Source: Limnobaculum allomyrinae
GTDB taxonomy: Bacteria; Pseudomonadota; Gammaproteobacteria; Enterobacterales; Enterobacteriaceae
Direction of reading: 5' to 3'
Assembly (NCBI RefSeq): GCF_016649425.1
Contig: NZ_JADRCR010000010.1
Location: forward strand, 124,001-188,000
DNA length: 64,000 nucleotides
Shown here: in pieces, positions 9,369 to 20,142 of the stretch
Position numbering within the stretch: position 1 is the stretch's first letter
Layout: each line of letters starts with the position of its first letter
Made by a program: the position numbers and the translations under genes
The notes under the pieces: generated by a model
The model's database searches: none
What the model was told of the DNA's origin: nothing
The model's input: only the letters and a program-made list of their open reading frames with translations

Positions 9369-9932
9369 TTACCTTTTGACTCTTCTCTTCTTACTCTTTT
9401 TATTTTTTTTGACGTTCTTATTGTCAACAACCTCAAGCTTGGTAAACACCGGAGAAGCATAACTCTCTACCGAAACGCCATTTAGCGAATAGCCGCTCAG
9501 GTTACATCCATCCCCTTTCGCCACAGCGTCAGGTTGCTGTATCACCTTAGTTTTCATGCCGTTTAACACAAAAATTTGCTGGTCTGAAACGCTGATGGTG
9601 TACTTATCCCGAACGTGCAGTTTCCGGCTATAGTCGTACAGGGAAAAGTTATTTTCACCAGATTTAAAGCTGTAGGTATCAACGTGTAAAGTGAACTGGT
9701 CGATAATTTCTCCATCCCGTTCATGCTTTACCGCTACTTCTTTTAATTCATCATAAGTAAAACCGGAGAAGGAAAAATCTATACCGCCCAATGTTTCAAC
9801 CTGTGCACAATACTCGGCAAACTCAAGCTGCTGCTGTTCGTATCTGTTATTACATCCACTCAGCAGGATTCCAGCGCCGATAAACAGCGGTAATAGCCGG
9901 GAATAGTTTTTCAGCACACCAGCCTTACTCAT
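9369..9932 (-). CDS. Hypothetical lipoprotein with a basic C-terminal tail
   Basis: A 187-residue protein with a lipoprotein signal: basic N-terminus, hydrophobic stretch and lipobox LLSGC, with lipidated Cys at 27. The mature part is mixed alpha/beta with no motif I recognise and a second Cys pair that could form a disulfide. The last 17 residues are almost all Lys, Arg, Asn and Val (VKKNKKSKKRRVKR), unusual for an envelope lipoprotein and perhaps able to bind anionic lipid, LPS or nucleic acid. It lies downstream of yajQ on the same strand, separated by a hairpin. Confidence 0.75.
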   Translation of the reverse strand: MSKAGVLKNYSRLLPLFIGAGILLSGCNNRYEQQQLEFAEYCAQVETLGGIDFSFSGFTYDELKEVAVKHERDGEIIDQFTLHVDTYSFKSGENNFSLYDYSRKLHVRDKYTISVSDQQIFVLNGMKTKVIQQPDAVAKGDGCNLSGYSLNGVSVESYASPVFTKLEVVDNKNVKKNKKSKKRRVKR

Positions 9933-9952
9933 ACAAACTCCATTTCAATTAA

Positions 9953-9980
9953 GCCAGACAGCTTTACGGCACTGTCTGGC
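9953..9980 (-). terminator. Terminator after yajQ
   Basis: Perfect 9-bp stem (GCCAGACAG / CTGTCTGGC) with a 10-nt loop, 16 bases beyond the yajQ stop. The downstream tail is only weakly T-rich. Confidence 0.6.
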
Positions 9981-9995
9981 ATTGGGTTCATTCCC

Positions 9996-10487
9996 TTAGT
10001 CGCGAAAGTTATTAAACTGGAATGGCTGCCCTAACTCAGCACCTCTCACCAGCGCCATTGCGCCCTGTAAGTCATCGCGAGATTTGCCAGTAACGCGTAC
10101 CTGATCGCCCTGAATTTGAGCCTGCACTTTAAGTTTATTATCTTTGATCAGCTTAATAATTTTCTTAGCCACATCGGTTTCAATACCCTGCTTCAGCTTA
10201 ACTTCTACACTGTATGTCTTGCCGCTGTGTACCATCTCATCAGGGATTTCTAACGCCCCGGCATCAATACCGCGTTTAGCAAACTTATCGCGTAGAATAT
10301 CCAGCAGCTGCTGAACCTGAAACTCAGATTCACTGGCAACCTTGACGCTTTCATTCTTCTCATTCAGCTCAAAACTGGCGGGAATGTTACGGAAATCCCA
10401 ACGGTTAGTCAGCTCACGGCTGGCATTCTCCACCGCATTACGGACTTCAGGCATATCAATTTCAGATACAATATCGAAAGATGGCAT
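9996..10487 (-). CDS. yajQ: Nucleotide-binding protein YajQ
   Basis: A 163-residue member of the YajQ/UPF0234 family, made of two ferredoxin-like domains. Homologues bind nucleic acids or nucleotides, and a Xanthomonas member binds cyclic di-GMP. It starts [22 protein letters not shown] and ends in the typical [20 protein letters not shown] precedes the ATG. It is divergent from yajL; in E. coli panE and yajL lie beside yajQ, but panE is absent here. Confidence 0.95.
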   Translation of the reverse strand: MPSFDIVSEIDMPEVRNAVENASRELTNRWDFRNIPASFELNEKNESVKVASESEFQVQQLLDILRDKFAKRGIDAGALEIPDEMVHSGKTYSVEVKLKQGIETDVAKKIIKLIKDNKLKVQAQIQGDQVRVTGKSRDDLQGAMALVRGAELGQPFQFNNFRD

Positions 10488-10606
10488 AACTTCTTCCTTT
10501 TTTATGATGGCTCTTTTAATAACAAATAATGTTATGCATGATAACGGTTATATTCACGCCTGCACAACCTATCAGGCAGACAATCTTATTGATTAAGGAG
10601 TACTAA

Positions 10607-11194
10607 ATGGCACCTAGAGCACTGGTTTGCCTGGCTCACGGCACTGAGGAAACCGAAGCGGTTACCACCATTGACCTGCTGGTTCGCGGTGGAATCGAGG
10701 TTATCACTGCCAGCGTCGAAGGGGATGGTTGTCTGAATATTGTCTGTTCCCGGGGCGTAAAATTAGTTGCCGACCATGCATTGGTTGATATCGCTGATGA
10801 ACATTTTGATGTGGTCGTCCTTCCTGGTGGTGTAAAGGGTGCCGAATGCTTTCGGGATAGCCCACTGTTAGTAGAAAGAGTTCGCCAGACTCACCTTAGC
10901 GGTAACATTGTCGCCGCAATTTGTGCGGCTCCTGCTCTGGTACTGGAACACCACAAGCTGTTCCCTGTAGGAAATATGGCGGTTAATCCGGGCTTTAAGC
11001 ATATGATCCCGGAGAATAAATGGGTAGATCGCCGGGTCAACTATGATGAGCGTGTCAATCTGGTCACCAGTCAGGGCCCGGGAACTTCAATCGATTTTGG
11101 TCTGAAATTAATTGAGCTATTGGTCAACCGCGATAAAGCCGCAGAAGTTGCCGAGCAACTTATCGTCGCACCGGGAATATACGCCTATCTTTAA
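10607..11194 (+). CDS. yajL: Protein/nucleic-acid deglycase YajL (DJ-1 family)
   Basis: A 195-residue DJ-1/PfpI protein, formerly ThiJ, linked in E. coli to oxidative-stress protection and repair of methylglyoxal adducts. The nucleophile Cys106 lies in AAICAAPA, with the partner Glu in the EETEAVT segment near residue 15. GSRGVKL-type and [12 protein letters not shown] motifs match E. coli YajL. AAGGAGT lies seven bases before the ATG. It is upstream of a porin and followed by a GC-rich hairpin. Confidence 0.95.
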   Translation: MAPRALVCLAHGTEETEAVTTIDLLVRGGIEVITASVEGDGCLNIVCSRGVKLVADHALVDIADEHFDVVVLPGGVKGAECFRDSPLLVERVRQTHLSGNIVAAICAAPALVLEHHKLFPVGNMAVNPGFKHMIPENKWVDRRVNYDERVNLVTSQGPGTSIDFGLKLIELLVNRDKAAEVAEQLIVAPGIYAYL

Positions 11195-11202
11195 GGCGTT
11201 TT

Positions 11203-11222
11203 GCGGAGCGCTTCTGCTCCGC
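11203..11222 (+). terminator. Terminator after yajL
   Basis: A 7-bp GC-rich stem (GCGGAGC / GCTCCGC) with a 6-nt loop, followed a few bases later by a T-run near 11232. Confidence 0.65.
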
Positions 11223-11893
11223 GCCCTACTCTTTTTTAATTAAACATTGAGGTGTCTTTAGTCAGCGATAATTTCTGATGATTAAATCTCGTTAATCAGC
11301 ATAAAAAATATATTTTCTGCACTTTACTTGTGCATTTTTGCACTATAATAAATCAAAACAAATAAGAAATAATAAAGCAGCTCAAAAAAATAAATAGTTC
11401 AATTAAAGAATAATTTGTTGTCTGAAAATAAACATGAATGATTAAAAAGGTTATTATTATTTTTCAAACAACAAAATCAGTTCAATTTTCAACCTGATTA
11501 AATGTTATACCAGTAATATTACCCATCCTCAGACTGCACTGATAATGTGCAGCCTGGTTGATAAATAACATATAATTCATGTGGTTTATAAGTTTCCTTA
11601 ATGTCAATTAACTGAAAATTAAATTTATTCAAGATATCTTTTGCGAAGCAAATATCTGTGTTGCATTTCTGATATTTAAATAAACTTATTTAGATTAATC
11701 ATAATAATGCTTCCGCATAACCTCATGCCTGATGTCTTATTAAAGACGTACAGAAACATTTATATTTATTCTTTATCCTTTATTTACATTTTATTAATAA
11801 CCAGAAATTTATTTAATTACTAAGCTCAAACTGCAAGTAACGGGATTTAATCTCACGCCTTGTTTTTATCATTATCACCACAGGCCATAATAT
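11223..11893 (+). promoter_or_regulatory. Long AT-rich leader upstream of the porin gene
   Basis: About 670 bp with no plausible gene, very AT-rich near the porin start. Enterobacterial porin genes usually have long upstream regions with OmpR sites and sometimes a divergent antisense RNA. I could not place any such site with confidence. Confidence 0.3.
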
Positions 11894-13031
11894 ATGAAAA
11901 AAGTAATAGCAGTGCTCATCTCAACCATCGTTGCTGCCGGTGCAGCACATGGGGCCGAAATCTATAACAAGGATGGAAATAAACTAAACCTGTATGGAAA
12001 AATAGATGGTTTACATTACTTCTCATCGGACAACAGTCAGGATGGCGATGCAACCTACACCCGTTTTGGTATTAAAGGTGAAACTCAGGTCAACGAAGAT
12101 GTGGTTGGCTTTGGACTGTGGGAATACAACGTTCTTGCCAGTAACACAGAAGATAGCAGCAATCAAAGCTTCACCCGACTGGCTTATGCCGGAATAAAAC
12201 ATCGTATCGCGGGCTCTCTGGATTATGGCCGTATACGGTATTTTATACGATGTAGAGGGCTGGACCGACGTGCTGCCAGAATTTGGTGGTGACAGTTACA
12301 CCGGAGCAGATAACTATATGGTTAGCCGCGCTAATGGCGTCGCAACTTACCGTAATACCGACCTGTTTGGTCTGGTTGAAGGTTTGAATTTTGCCGTTCA
12401 ATATCAGGGTAAAAATGACGGACAGAATTGTGAAGAATCCGGTGGTACTTCCGTATGTGAAAACCTGAGCCGTAACCCCCACGATGTTCAACATCAAAAT
12501 GGCGACGGTTGGGGTATCTCTTCCACCTATGATATTGGTGAAGGTATCAGCTTAGGTGCGGCCTACAGTTTATCTAATCGTACTGGTGAGCAAAAAGCGG
12601 CGGGAGGAAATATTGCCGGTGGCGATAATGCTCAAGCCTGGACCGCAGGTCTGCGTTATAACGCCAATAATGTCTATCTGGCGGCCATGTACTCAGAAAC
12701 CAATAACATGACGCCATATGGCGGCGATGGCATTGCTAATAAAACGCAAAACTACGAAGTGGTCGCGCAGTACCAGTTTGAGTTTGGCTTAGCCCCTTCA
12801 CTTGCCTATCTGCAATCCAAGGGGAAAGACCTGAACACCGATAATGGTCAGTACAACGACAATCAGGATCTGGTGAAATATGCTGACGTTGGCGTAACCC
12901 AATACTTCAACAAAAACTTCTCAGCCTATGTGGACTACAAAATCAACCTGTTAGACGACAACAGTTTCTACAAGGATAACGGTATCTCCACCGATAATAT
13001 TGTAGCGACCGGTTTGGTGTATCAGTTCTGA
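11894..13031 (+). pseudogene. OmpC/OmpF-type general porin, frameshifted
   Basis: Outer-membrane trimeric porin of the OmpC/OmpF/PhoE family interrupted by one frameshift. The first frame gives a signal peptide ending AAHG, then [19 protein letters not shown] and the early strands to LDYGR at 12232. The match resumes in the next frame at [20 protein letters not shown] and runs to the canonical C-terminal GLVYQF. Homologues read DYGRNYG; here the Asn codon is reduced to a single A at 12233, a two-base deletion. Both halves are otherwise well conserved, so the lesion is recent or a sequencing error. If intact it would be about 378 residues. Confidence 0.85.
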
Positions 13032-13086
13032 TATTATTTTTACTATATGAAAACTACTGATAGTTCAGTGTTGTATCTTTAACAAC

Positions 13087-13260
13087 CAATCGTTGGGAGG
13101 GACGGGTGTTGGGGTCGACTTGGCGTAAGCCAACGAAGCGCCCCTAACCCGGCCAGGCCCAACGCGCTCCATAACTGAGTACAGACGGTTTACCGACCGT
13201 TATCGGTGCAAATATAAGCACAGTGTTTTTACGGTCGGAATACTCGCGGGAGCTGATTTG
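13087..13260 (-). repeat. Structured dispersed repeat family 1, copy A
   Basis: Non-coding element between the porin and thiI. Its reverse complement aligns with 19928-20117: both share CAAATC, then TATTCCG, GAGCGCGT, GGGCCT and CTCCC, in the same order. The first stem pairs CCGACCGT (13193-13200) with ACGGTCGG (13231-13238). A second irregular stem joins GTTGGG (13092-13097) with CCCAAC (13158-13163), and a small hairpin TTGGC-GTAA-GCCAA lies inside it. No coding capacity is visible. Confidence 0.7.
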
Positions 13261-13274
13261 TGAGGTTTGTCAGC

Positions 13275-13308
13275 AGTTTGAAAGACCCGATTTAAGGCCT
13301 TTCAAACT
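13275..13308. repeat. Short hairpin between the two family 1 stems
   Basis: A perfect 10-bp inverted repeat (AGTTTGAAAG / CTTTCAAACT) with a 14-nt loop. It lies between copy A of family 1 and the extra inverted hairpin at 13343-13392 and may be part of the same compound element. Confidence 0.5.
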
Positions 13309-13342
13309 ATTTAGAACAAGATTAGGTTAGCTTTACAGATTG

Positions 13343-13392
13343 TTCCGGTCGTAAAAACATCATGCAATTTAAAGAAAAGTGTCCGACCGGCA
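13343..13392 (+). repeat. Extra family 1 hairpin in inverted orientation
   Basis: Begins TTCCGGTCGTAAAAACAT and ends CGACCGGCA, pairing CCGGTCG (13345-13351) with CGACCGG (13384-13390). It resembles the first hairpin of family 1 copy A in the opposite orientation but with different stem bases. Together with 13225-13240 it makes an imperfect inverted repeat of 16 bp flanking about 100 bp. Confidence 0.6.
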
Positions 13393-13399
13393 TGCGAGC

Positions 13400-14854
13400 T
13401 TAAGCACTCTTGCGATAAACCTTCACATTACTATACCCCTGCTCCTGCAAATATAGCGCCTGCAAACGGCTCATCACACCACGATCGCAATACAACAGAT
13501 AGGTTTTCGACTTATCCAGTTCGCTAAATGCCGTACTCAACTTGTAGAATGGAATATGTTTGATACTAACTTCATTCAACTTCAGCGGGCTGGTTTCATG
13601 CTCATCTGATGAACGAATATCAATAATCACATCATTACTGCCAAACGCGGCAACCGTTTCTACTTCAGTGATTTGCTGCTGAGTCTGTTCCGCTATCTGG
13701 CGAATATCAATATTCACCGCCTGCTCAACAACTTTATCCAGAATACCGAAATCAAAGTTTGCCTCTTCAGCTTCAATCTTAGCCTTCACGGCCTTCACTG
13801 TTGGGCTTTTTGAGATCACACCGCAAAACTCAGGCATGGTTTTGGCAAAATCTTCAGTACCAATCTGGCGAGCCATATTGATAATGTGCTCTTTATCATG
13901 GGAAATCAGCGGACGCAGAATCAACGTATCAGAGGCATTATCAATTAAACGCAGGTTGGTTAAGGTTTGGCTGGAAACCTGACCCAAGGCTTCACCGGTG
14001 ACAATAGCCTGAACGCCATAACGCTCAGCAATCGCGGAAGAAGCTCTGACCATCATACGTTTAAGCACTACACCCATTTGACCGTCATCCACTTTTTCCA
14101 GAATTTCGCTCACCACTGGAGCAAAATCGACGGAAATAAAGCGAACCTTATGGGAGCTACCGAACCGACTCCAGATATAATGGGCTACCTGCTTAACGCC
14201 AATTTCATGGGTTGCACCACCCAAATTGAAGAAGCAGTAATGAACCCGGCAACCACGACGCATCAGCATATAGCTGGAAACACCAGAATCGAAACCACCG
14301 GAAATCAGTGACAACACATCTTCCTGAGTACCGATCGGGAAACCACCCAGACCTTCATAGCGAGCCTGAACCATAATCAGGCGATCGTCTTCGATCTCTA
14401 AACGCACGGTCACGTCAGGATTGGTCAAATTCACTTTTGCCGACTCAATATGCTGGTTTAAACCACCGCCGACATAACGCTCCACATCCTGAGAGTTAAA
14501 ATCCTGTTTGCCACGGCGTTTCACCCGCACACAAAACGTTTTACCTTCTAACTGTTCACGATAGTTCGCCAGTGTCTGTTCGAAGATATTGTGCATATCG
14601 GTATAAGGGGTTTCATCCACTTCAAGAATGTGATGAATACCGGGAATTCGCGTCAGTGCATCCCGAATAATCGGGCCATTAGCCGGATCTTTGGTTCTGA
14701 CTTCCAGAAAGTCCCAATGGCGAACCACCGCACACTCTTCAATACGCTGCCTTAAAACGTTACGCACGTTTCCGGTCAGAATTTTGATAAAGCGCATACG
14801 CACAGACTGGCTTTTGATAGTAATTTCAGGGAACAGCTTAATGATAAACTTCAT
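13400..14854 (-). CDS. thiI: tRNA 4-thiouridine synthase / thiazole sulfur carrier ThiI
   Basis: A 484-residue cytoplasmic enzyme that thiolates U8 of tRNA and supplies sulfur for the thiamine thiazole. In order: N-terminal ferredoxin-like and THUMP domains (to about 165), an adenylating PP-loop domain beginning [11 protein letters not shown], and a C-terminal rhodanese domain. The persulfide Cys456 is present in LLYCDRG. The length equals E. coli ThiI (482) and the rhodanese extension is intact. It sits between yajL and xseB as in E. coli, though a porin and selO have been added. Confidence 0.97.
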   Translation of the reverse strand: MKFIIKLFPEITIKSQSVRMRFIKILTGNVRNVLRQRIEECAVVRHWDFLEVRTKDPANGPIIRDALTRIPGIHHILEVDETPYTDMHNIFEQTLANYREQLEGKTFCVRVKRRGKQDFNSQDVERYVGGGLNQHIESAKVNLTNPDVTVRLEIEDDRLIMVQARYEGLGGFPIGTQEDVLSLISGGFDSGVSSYMLMRRGCRVHYCFFNLGGATHEIGVKQVAHYIWSRFGSSHKVRFISVDFAPVVSEILEKVDDGQMGVVLKRMMVRASSAIAERYGVQAIVTGEALGQVSSQTLTNLRLIDNASDTLILRPLISHDKEHIINMARQIGTEDFAKTMPEFCGVISKSPTVKAVKAKIEAEEANFDFGILDKVVEQAVNIDIRQIAEQTQQQITEVETVAAFGSNDVIIDIRSSDEHETSPLKLNEVSIKHIPFYKLSTAFSELDKSKTYLLYCDRGVMSRLQALYLQEQGYSNVKVYRKSA

Positions 14855-14992
14855 GATAGTTGCGAGTACTTACGTCGTTAAATCGAATGAAAAGGATGAT
14901 AGATTTCTGGGCGTGGAGTATACACCCGGAAAGGCAATCGGCGCACTAAACAATCTGCGCCGGAGGAATATTTCATGGATTTCTATCTGAAA

Positions 14993-16459
14993 TTAGCTGG
15001 AGCAGGAGATTTCCAGTCGTTTTCCCCAGTCTGGCGGTAACGCGGCTAAATCGCTAAATTCCGGGGAGTCAGCATAAGGATTCATTAATCCCTGATGAAT
15101 ATGAGCCAGTACACTGATATCTTCTTTTTCAGCCGCTTCTATTGCTTTTTGGGCCAGATAATTACGTAATATTCGCTGTGGATTAGCATTTTTCATGACC
15201 TGTTGGCGCTGAGTATCATCCACTTGTTCCTGCTGTAGACGCTTACGCCATGCCTGATACCAACTATCAAAATTCTGACGATCAATAAACTCATCACGTA
15301 AGGCTATTTTTGCACTTCCTTGCTCAACATCGCTTAACAAACGGAAGGTATGGGTATAATCGCGCTTCTCTTTTGCCATCATATCTAACAGCTGATTCAA
15401 CAGATCATTATCCTGTGGATCCTGAGTGAAAAAGCCCAATTTGGCTCTCATCAGTCGACCATAGGCTGTCATTAAAGCAGGTTCATATGCGGCTAAACCA
15501 GCCTGTAGCTGCTCCATCGTCATTAAACCCGATAGCGCATTGGCTAATCGATGCAAATTCCAATAAGCCACTGCGGGTTGATTACTGAAGGCATAGCGCC
15601 CCTGATAATCGCTATGATTACAAATGTATTCCGGAGAATAATCATCCAGAAAGCCATAGGGGCCAAAATCAATAGTGATACCCAAAATCGACATATTGTC
15701 GGTATTCATTACGCCATGAGCAAAACCTACTGATTGCCAGAGTGCGATCATTTCAGCCGTTCGCTCAGCAATATCTTTAAACCAAAGAAAATAGCGCTCT
15801 GGCTGTTCCTGCCATTGAGGCCAATGGTGCCTGATAGCGTAATCCGCCAATTGCTGCACCTGCTCCTGCTGATTACGTCGATAAAAATGTTCGAAATGAC
15901 CAAAGCGAATATGACTTTCAGAAATTCGCATTAGCATAGCTCCCGGCTCGGGTTGTTCGCGAAACACCGGTTGTTCACTGGTCACAATGGATAATGCGCG
16001 GGTAGTTGGAATACCTAAATGATGAAGTGCTTCAGAAGCTAAAAACTCTCTGACTACCGAGCGCAATACCGCCCTGCCATCTCCCATACGCGAGTAGGGC
16101 GTCAGACCTGCACCTTTCAGATGCCAGTCCACCTTTTTTCCGCTGTCGGTCAGTTGCTCGCCCAATAAAATCCCACGTCCATCACCAAGTTGCCCTGCCC
16201 AAACGCCAAACTGATGGCCGCTGTATACTTGAGCCAACGGTTTCATTCCTGCCAGTAACGTCTCCCCTGACCAGATTTTCTGGTTATCTCCGGAAAACAG
16301 CGAATCATCCAGCCCCAGCGCCTTTGCCAATGGCTGGCTGTGATATAACAACCGCGCGTGAGTCAACGGTGTTGGTTCCAGCTCAGTATAAAAACCCGGA
16401 AGTTCATCGTAATAGGAATGAATGAATTTTGGCATCGTTGAAATCATGGGTGCTGGCAT
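14993..16459 (-). CDS. selO: Protein adenylyltransferase SelO (YdiU)
   Basis: Pseudokinase-fold enzyme that transfers AMP to protein Ser/Thr/Tyr residues during oxidative stress. It has 488 residues (E. coli YdiU 478) and matches along the whole length: [46 protein letters not shown] with the metal-binding Asn, [10 protein letters not shown], and C-terminal EISCSS. The C-terminal Cys corresponds to the conserved redox-active Cys near the end of the family. Starts at 16459 or at Met5/Met9 are possible. It is not at this locus in E. coli. Confidence 0.96.
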   Translation of the reverse strand: MPAPMISTMPKFIHSYYDELPGFYTELEPTPLTHARLLYHSQPLAKALGLDDSLFSGDNQKIWSGETLLAGMKPLAQVYSGHQFGVWAGQLGDGRGILLGEQLTDSGKKVDWHLKGAGLTPYSRMGDGRAVLRSVVREFLASEALHHLGIPTTRALSIVTSEQPVFREQPEPGAMLMRISESHIRFGHFEHFYRRNQQEQVQQLADYAIRHHWPQWQEQPERYFLWFKDIAERTAEMIALWQSVGFAHGVMNTDNMSILGITIDFGPYGFLDDYSPEYICNHSDYQGRYAFSNQPAVAYWNLHRLANALSGLMTMEQLQAGLAAYEPALMTAYGRLMRAKLGFFTQDPQDNDLLNQLLDMMAKEKRDYTHTFRLLSDVEQGSAKIALRDEFIDRQNFDSWYQAWRKRLQQEQVDDTQRQQVMKNANPQRILRNYLAQKAIEAAEKEDISVLAHIHQGLMNPYADSPEFSDLAALPPDWGKRLEISCSS

Positions 16460-16849
16460 CGCTATTAATTGAGATAAAACCAGTGTAGTGCTCAGATGAA
16501 GGAATTAACACCGACCAAGTGTAGGGGATTATCGCTTTTTGTTGAATTTCTATTAGCAGCGCCGCCAATTCGGGCCTCACTCCTTATGAGTAAAATATTG
16601 ATAATATGTACCACTGCACAATTTCATGGTTAATTATCATTTTTATGGGTCATTTAATGGTAAACTCCACGCTATAACTTAGGTATTATTTAACCATCGC
16701 CGACAAAATAATCAGCATCGTTGGTATGAGCGGTGTATTATCTGCGTAATGCCCATCATCCTTGATGATTTTACGCTGGTTGATGCTTTCAACATCCGCT
16801 AATGCGGTTATTTATTAAAGATAACATTTAATCGAAGCCACTATTAGAT
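16460..16849 (+). promoter_or_regulatory. Intergenic leader upstream of xseB
   Basis: A 390-bp gap between divergent selO and xseB with no gene. A two-part hairpin lies at 16744-16776 (outer GCGTAA / TTACGC, inner ATCATC / GATGAT). A smaller one at 16796-16807 (CCGC-TAAT-GCGG) is followed by a T/A-rich tail. They suggest a structured 5' leader or attenuator for the isoprenoid operon. Confidence 0.35.
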
Positions 16850-17101
16850 ATGCCAAAAATGCCGAAAAAAACACCTCAGCCAGCCAGTTTTGAAACTGCA
16901 TTAGGTGAGCTGGAACACATTGTGAATCGTCTTGAAAGTGGCGACCTTCCACTGGAAGAAGCATTAAACGAGTTTGAGCGCGGTATTCAACTGGCGCGTC
17001 AGGGTCAGCAACAATTACAACAGGCTGAACAACGGGTTCAGATACTGTTAAATACTGAACCTGAAGCCCCGTTGTCCCCTTTTAATCAGGATGAAGCCTG
17101 A
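16850..17101 (+). CDS. xseB: Exodeoxyribonuclease VII small subunit XseB
   Basis: An 83-residue cytoplasmic helical protein that partners XseA in exonuclease VII. It contains the family core [34 protein letters not shown] and EQRVQILL. The E. coli protein starts MPKKN-PASFE, which aligns best with the second ATG at 16859, so the first three residues may not be translated; neither ATG has a strong Shine-Dalgarno. The stop overlaps the ispA start (TGATG). Confidence 0.94.
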   Translation: MPKMPKKTPQPASFETALGELEHIVNRLESGDLPLEEALNEFERGIQLARQGQQQLQQAEQRVQILLNTEPEAPLSPFNQDEA

Positions 17102-18003
17102 TGTCATCGTTTACTCAGCTTCAATCAGAACATCGCCAGCGTGTCGATCGGGCACTGGAACATTACCTATCGGCCTTACCGTTCAATCAGGCCCCTCTCG
17201 TGGAAGCCATGCGTTATGGTGCCCTATTAGGGGGAAAGCGTCTGCGGCCATTTTTGGTCTATGCCACCGGTGAAATGCTCGGTTTAAGTGCTGAAAATAT
17301 GGATGCTCCGGCAGCAGCTATTGAGTGTATTCATGCCTATTCATTGATTCATGACGATCTACCGGCAATGGATGATGATGATTTACGTCGCGGTCAGCCA
17401 ACCTGTCATATTAAATTTGGTGAAGCTCATGCGATTCTGGCGGGTGATGCACTACAAACTCTGGCATTTTCTATCCTGAGCGACGCACCAATGCCGGATG
17501 TGCAAACCACATCCCGTTTAGCCATGATTAGCGAACTGGCCTACGCCAGCGGTGCCGCCGGTATGTGTGCCGGGCAAGCACTGGATCTGGAAGCAGAAAA
17601 GAAAAAAACTAACTTAGAAGAGCTGGAACGCATTCACCGCCATAAAACCGGTGCATTAATTCGTTCTGCAATTCGTCTTGCAGCACTGGCTGCCGGTGAA
17701 CGCGGTAAAGCTATCCTGCCCGTTCTGGATCGTTATGCTAATGCCATTGGCTTAGCCTTTCAGGTGCAGGATGATATTCTCGATGTCGTTGGAGCAACAG
17801 AGAAGACCGGTAAGCGTCAGGGTTCGGATTTACAACACGAAAAGAGTACCTACCCTGCCCTGCTTGGTATTGATGGCGCACAGGCTAAAGCGTTGGATCT
17901 GTATCGGGAAGCAATGGATGCACTATCGGAATTAGCATCACAGTCTTATAATACGGCTTCGCTGGAAGCACTGGCCGGTTTTGTTATCGAACGTGATAAC
18001 TAA
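17101..18003 (+). CDS. ispA: Farnesyl diphosphate synthase IspA
   Basis: A 300-residue trans-prenyltransferase that condenses isopentenyl diphosphate with dimethylallyl and geranyl diphosphate. The first Asp-rich motif is in [15 protein letters not shown] and the second in [11 protein letters not shown], with GGKRLRP for IPP binding. Length and sequence match E. coli IspA (299). Its ATG overlaps the xseB stop by one base, and dxs follows after 38 bases, giving the usual xseB-ispA-dxs operon. Confidence 0.97.
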   Translation: MSSFTQLQSEHRQRVDRALEHYLSALPFNQAPLVEAMRYGALLGGKRLRPFLVYATGEMLGLSAENMDAPAAAIECIHAYSLIHDDLPAMDDDDLRRGQPTCHIKFGEAHAILAGDALQTLAFSILSDAPMPDVQTTSRLAMISELAYASGAAGMCAGQALDLEAEKKKTNLEELERIHRHKTGALIRSAIRLAALAAGERGKAILPVLDRYANAIGLAFQVQDDILDVVGATEKTGKRQGSDLQHEKSTYPALLGIDGAQAKALDLYREAMDALSELASQSYNTASLEALAGFVIERDN

Positions 18004-18041
18004 ACTGCACATTTAAGCAAATAATTTTAGACGAGTTTTGG

Positions 18042-19907
18042 ATGAGTCTTGATATAAATCGATATCCATTGTTGGCGTTAATTAATAGCCCCGACGACCT
18101 GCGCCTGATATCAAAAGATAACCTACCGAAGCTCTGTGATGAGCTGCGTGAATATCTGCTGAACAGCGTCAGTCGCTCCAGCGGTCATCTGGCTTCTGGC
18201 CTGGGTACCGTGGAACTGACCGTGGCGTTACACTACGTCTATAATACGCCATTCGACCATATCGTCTGGGATGTGGGACATCAGGCTTATCCCCATAAGA
18301 TCCTTACTGGTCGCCGCGATCAAATGCCCACTATTCGTCAAAAAGATGGGCTGCACCCTTTCCCATGGCGCGAAGAGAGTGAATATGATGTGCTGTCAGT
18401 AGGCCACTCTTCCACATCAATCAGTGCCAGCCTGGGGTTAGCCATTGCCGCCCAGCGTGAAGCTAAAGGCCGTCACGTTGCCTGTGTTATTGGCGATGGT
18501 GCCATTACCGCCGGTATGGCATTTGAAGCCATGAACCACGCCGGTGATGTTAAACCCGATATGCTGGTTATCCTGAACGACAATGAAATGTCGATTTCAG
18601 AAAACGTGGGTGCACTGAATAATCATTTAGCTCAAATTCTCTCCGGTAAGCTTTATTCCACCCTGCGCGAAAGCGGGAAGATGGTGCTATCTGGCTTACC
18701 GCCAATCAAAGAACTGGTTAAACGCACCGAAGAGCACCTGAAAGGTATGGTGGTACCGGGTACGCTGTTTGAAGAGTTCGGTTTTAACTATATTGGCCCG
18801 GTTGACGGGCATGACGTACAGGCGCTGGTTCAAACCCTGAAAAATATGCGTAGCCTGAAAGGGCCTCAATTACTGCATATTATGACCAAAAAGGGTAAAG
18901 GCTATGCGCCAGCAGAGAAAGACCCTATTGGCTGGCATGGTGTACCGAAGTTCGATCCGGCAACCGGCACTCAGCAAAAAGGCGGTAGCGCTCATCCAAG
19001 CTATTCCAGCGTGTTTGGTGACTGGCTATGCGAGACCGCGGCTAATGACAAAAAGCTGATGGCGGTTACTCCTGCGATGCGCGAAGGTTCAGGCATGGTG
19101 CGTTTCTCCCGCGAATATCCGGATCAGTATTTTGACGTTGCTATCGCTGAGCAGCATGCAGTTACCTTTGCTGCCGGGCTGGCAATCGGTGGATATAATC
19201 CCGTTGTGGCGATTTACTCTACTTTCCTCCAGCGGGCATACGATCAGGTTATCCACGATGTGGCCATCCAGAAACTCCCGGTGATGTTTGCCATCGATCG
19301 TGGTGGCATCGTTGGAGCCGATGGCCCAACCCATCAGGGTGCTTTTGACCTCAGCTATTTACGCTGTATCCCTGAAATGGTGGTGATGACTCCAAGCGAT
19401 GAAAATGAATGTCGCCAAATGCTGTATACCGGCTATCACTATCAGGACGGCCCGGTTGCGGTACGTTATCCACGAGGTAACGGTATTGGCATTGAGCTGG
19501 AACCGCTTGCCATGTTACCGATGGGGAAAGCTAAAGTTCGTCGTAACGGTGAAAAAGTAGCGATTCTTAACTTTGGTACCTTGCTGCCAGATGCCCTACA
19601 GGCTGCCGAGCAGTTAAATGCTACCGTTGTGGATATGCGTTTTGTTAAGCCTTTAGATGAATCACTGATTCTGGAGCTTGCTGAGTCCCACGATGAACTC
19701 ATCACTCTGGAGGAGAACGCCATTATGGGCGGTGCCGGTAGTGGAGTGAATGAGCTACTGATGGCGCATCGTAAAACTGTTCCGGTATTGAATCTTGGAT
19801 TGCCTGATGAGTTTATTGCTCAGGGTGGACAGGACGAGGTTCGGGCGGGGTTAGGGCTTGATGCCGAGGGGATTGTTGCGCAGTATCGGGAATGGGGTAA
19901 TAAGTAG
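18042..19907 (+). CDS. dxs: 1-deoxy-D-xylulose-5-phosphate synthase Dxs
   Basis: A 621-residue thiamine-diphosphate enzyme that joins pyruvate and glyceraldehyde 3-phosphate, the first step of the MEP isoprenoid pathway. The ThDP-binding motif [18 protein letters not shown], catalytic Glu in [14 protein letters not shown] and His in VGHSSTSIS are intact. Length is that of E. coli Dxs (620). The usual downstream yajO is absent, and the gene is followed instead by over 1 kb of repeat DNA. Confidence 0.98.
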   Translation: MSLDINRYPLLALINSPDDLRLISKDNLPKLCDELREYLLNSVSRSSGHLASGLGTVELTVALHYVYNTPFDHIVWDVGHQAYPHKILTGRRDQMPTIRQKDGLHPFPWREESEYDVLSVGHSSTSISASLGLAIAAQREAKGRHVACVIGDGAITAGMAFEAMNHAGDVKPDMLVILNDNEMSISENVGALNNHLAQILSGKLYSTLRESGKMVLSGLPPIKELVKRTEEHLKGMVVPGTLFEEFGFNYIGPVDGHDVQALVQTLKNMRSLKGPQLLHIMTKKGKGYAPAEKDPIGWHGVPKFDPATGTQQKGGSAHPSYSSVFGDWLCETAANDKKLMAVTPAMREGSGMVRFSREYPDQYFDVAIAEQHAVTFAAGLAIGGYNPVVAIYSTFLQRAYDQVIHDVAIQKLPVMFAIDRGGIVGADGPTHQGAFDLSYLRCIPEMVVMTPSDENECRQMLYTGYHYQDGPVAVRYPRGNGIGIELEPLAMLPMGKAKVRRNGEKVAILNFGTLLPDALQAAEQLNATVVDMRFVKPLDESLILELAESHDELITLEENAIMGGAGSGVNELLMAHRKTVPVLNLGLPDEFIAQGGQDEVRAGLGLDAEGIVAQYREWGNK

Positions 19908-19927
19908 TACTTTGGCTGATTGTTTTG

Positions 19928-20117
19928 CAAATCGGCTTCTGAGGGTATTCCGGCCGTAATAGCTATGTGGTTATATGATCGCTGTGCCCGGCCGGAAGAC
20001 CATCAGTACTTAGCTGTAGAGCGCGTCGGGCCTAGATTCCCTAGGGGCAGTTACAAAACACCTTCGGTGTTTTGCCCTTCGGGCCAGCGCAAGCCTGTAA
20101 ATCTCTCCCTCCGATTG
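19928..20117 (+). repeat. Structured dispersed repeat family 1, copy B
   Basis: Starts 20 bases after the dxs stop and aligns with the reverse complement of 13087-13260. The first stem here reads CCGGCCG / CGGCCGG, with two base pairs changed in a compensatory way relative to copy A. The 3' part contains two neat hairpins, AAACACC-TTC-GGTGTTT and GCCC-TTC-GGGC. An open frame runs through it only because of the downstream hexamer repeat; no gene is called. Confidence 0.7.
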
Positions 20118-20142
20118 AATTCGGCTAAAAGACAAAAAACTC

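Noticed and set aside
11400-11893. A micF-like antisense RNA upstream of the porin
   Set aside because: I could not find a segment complementary to the porin start region or a clear terminator.
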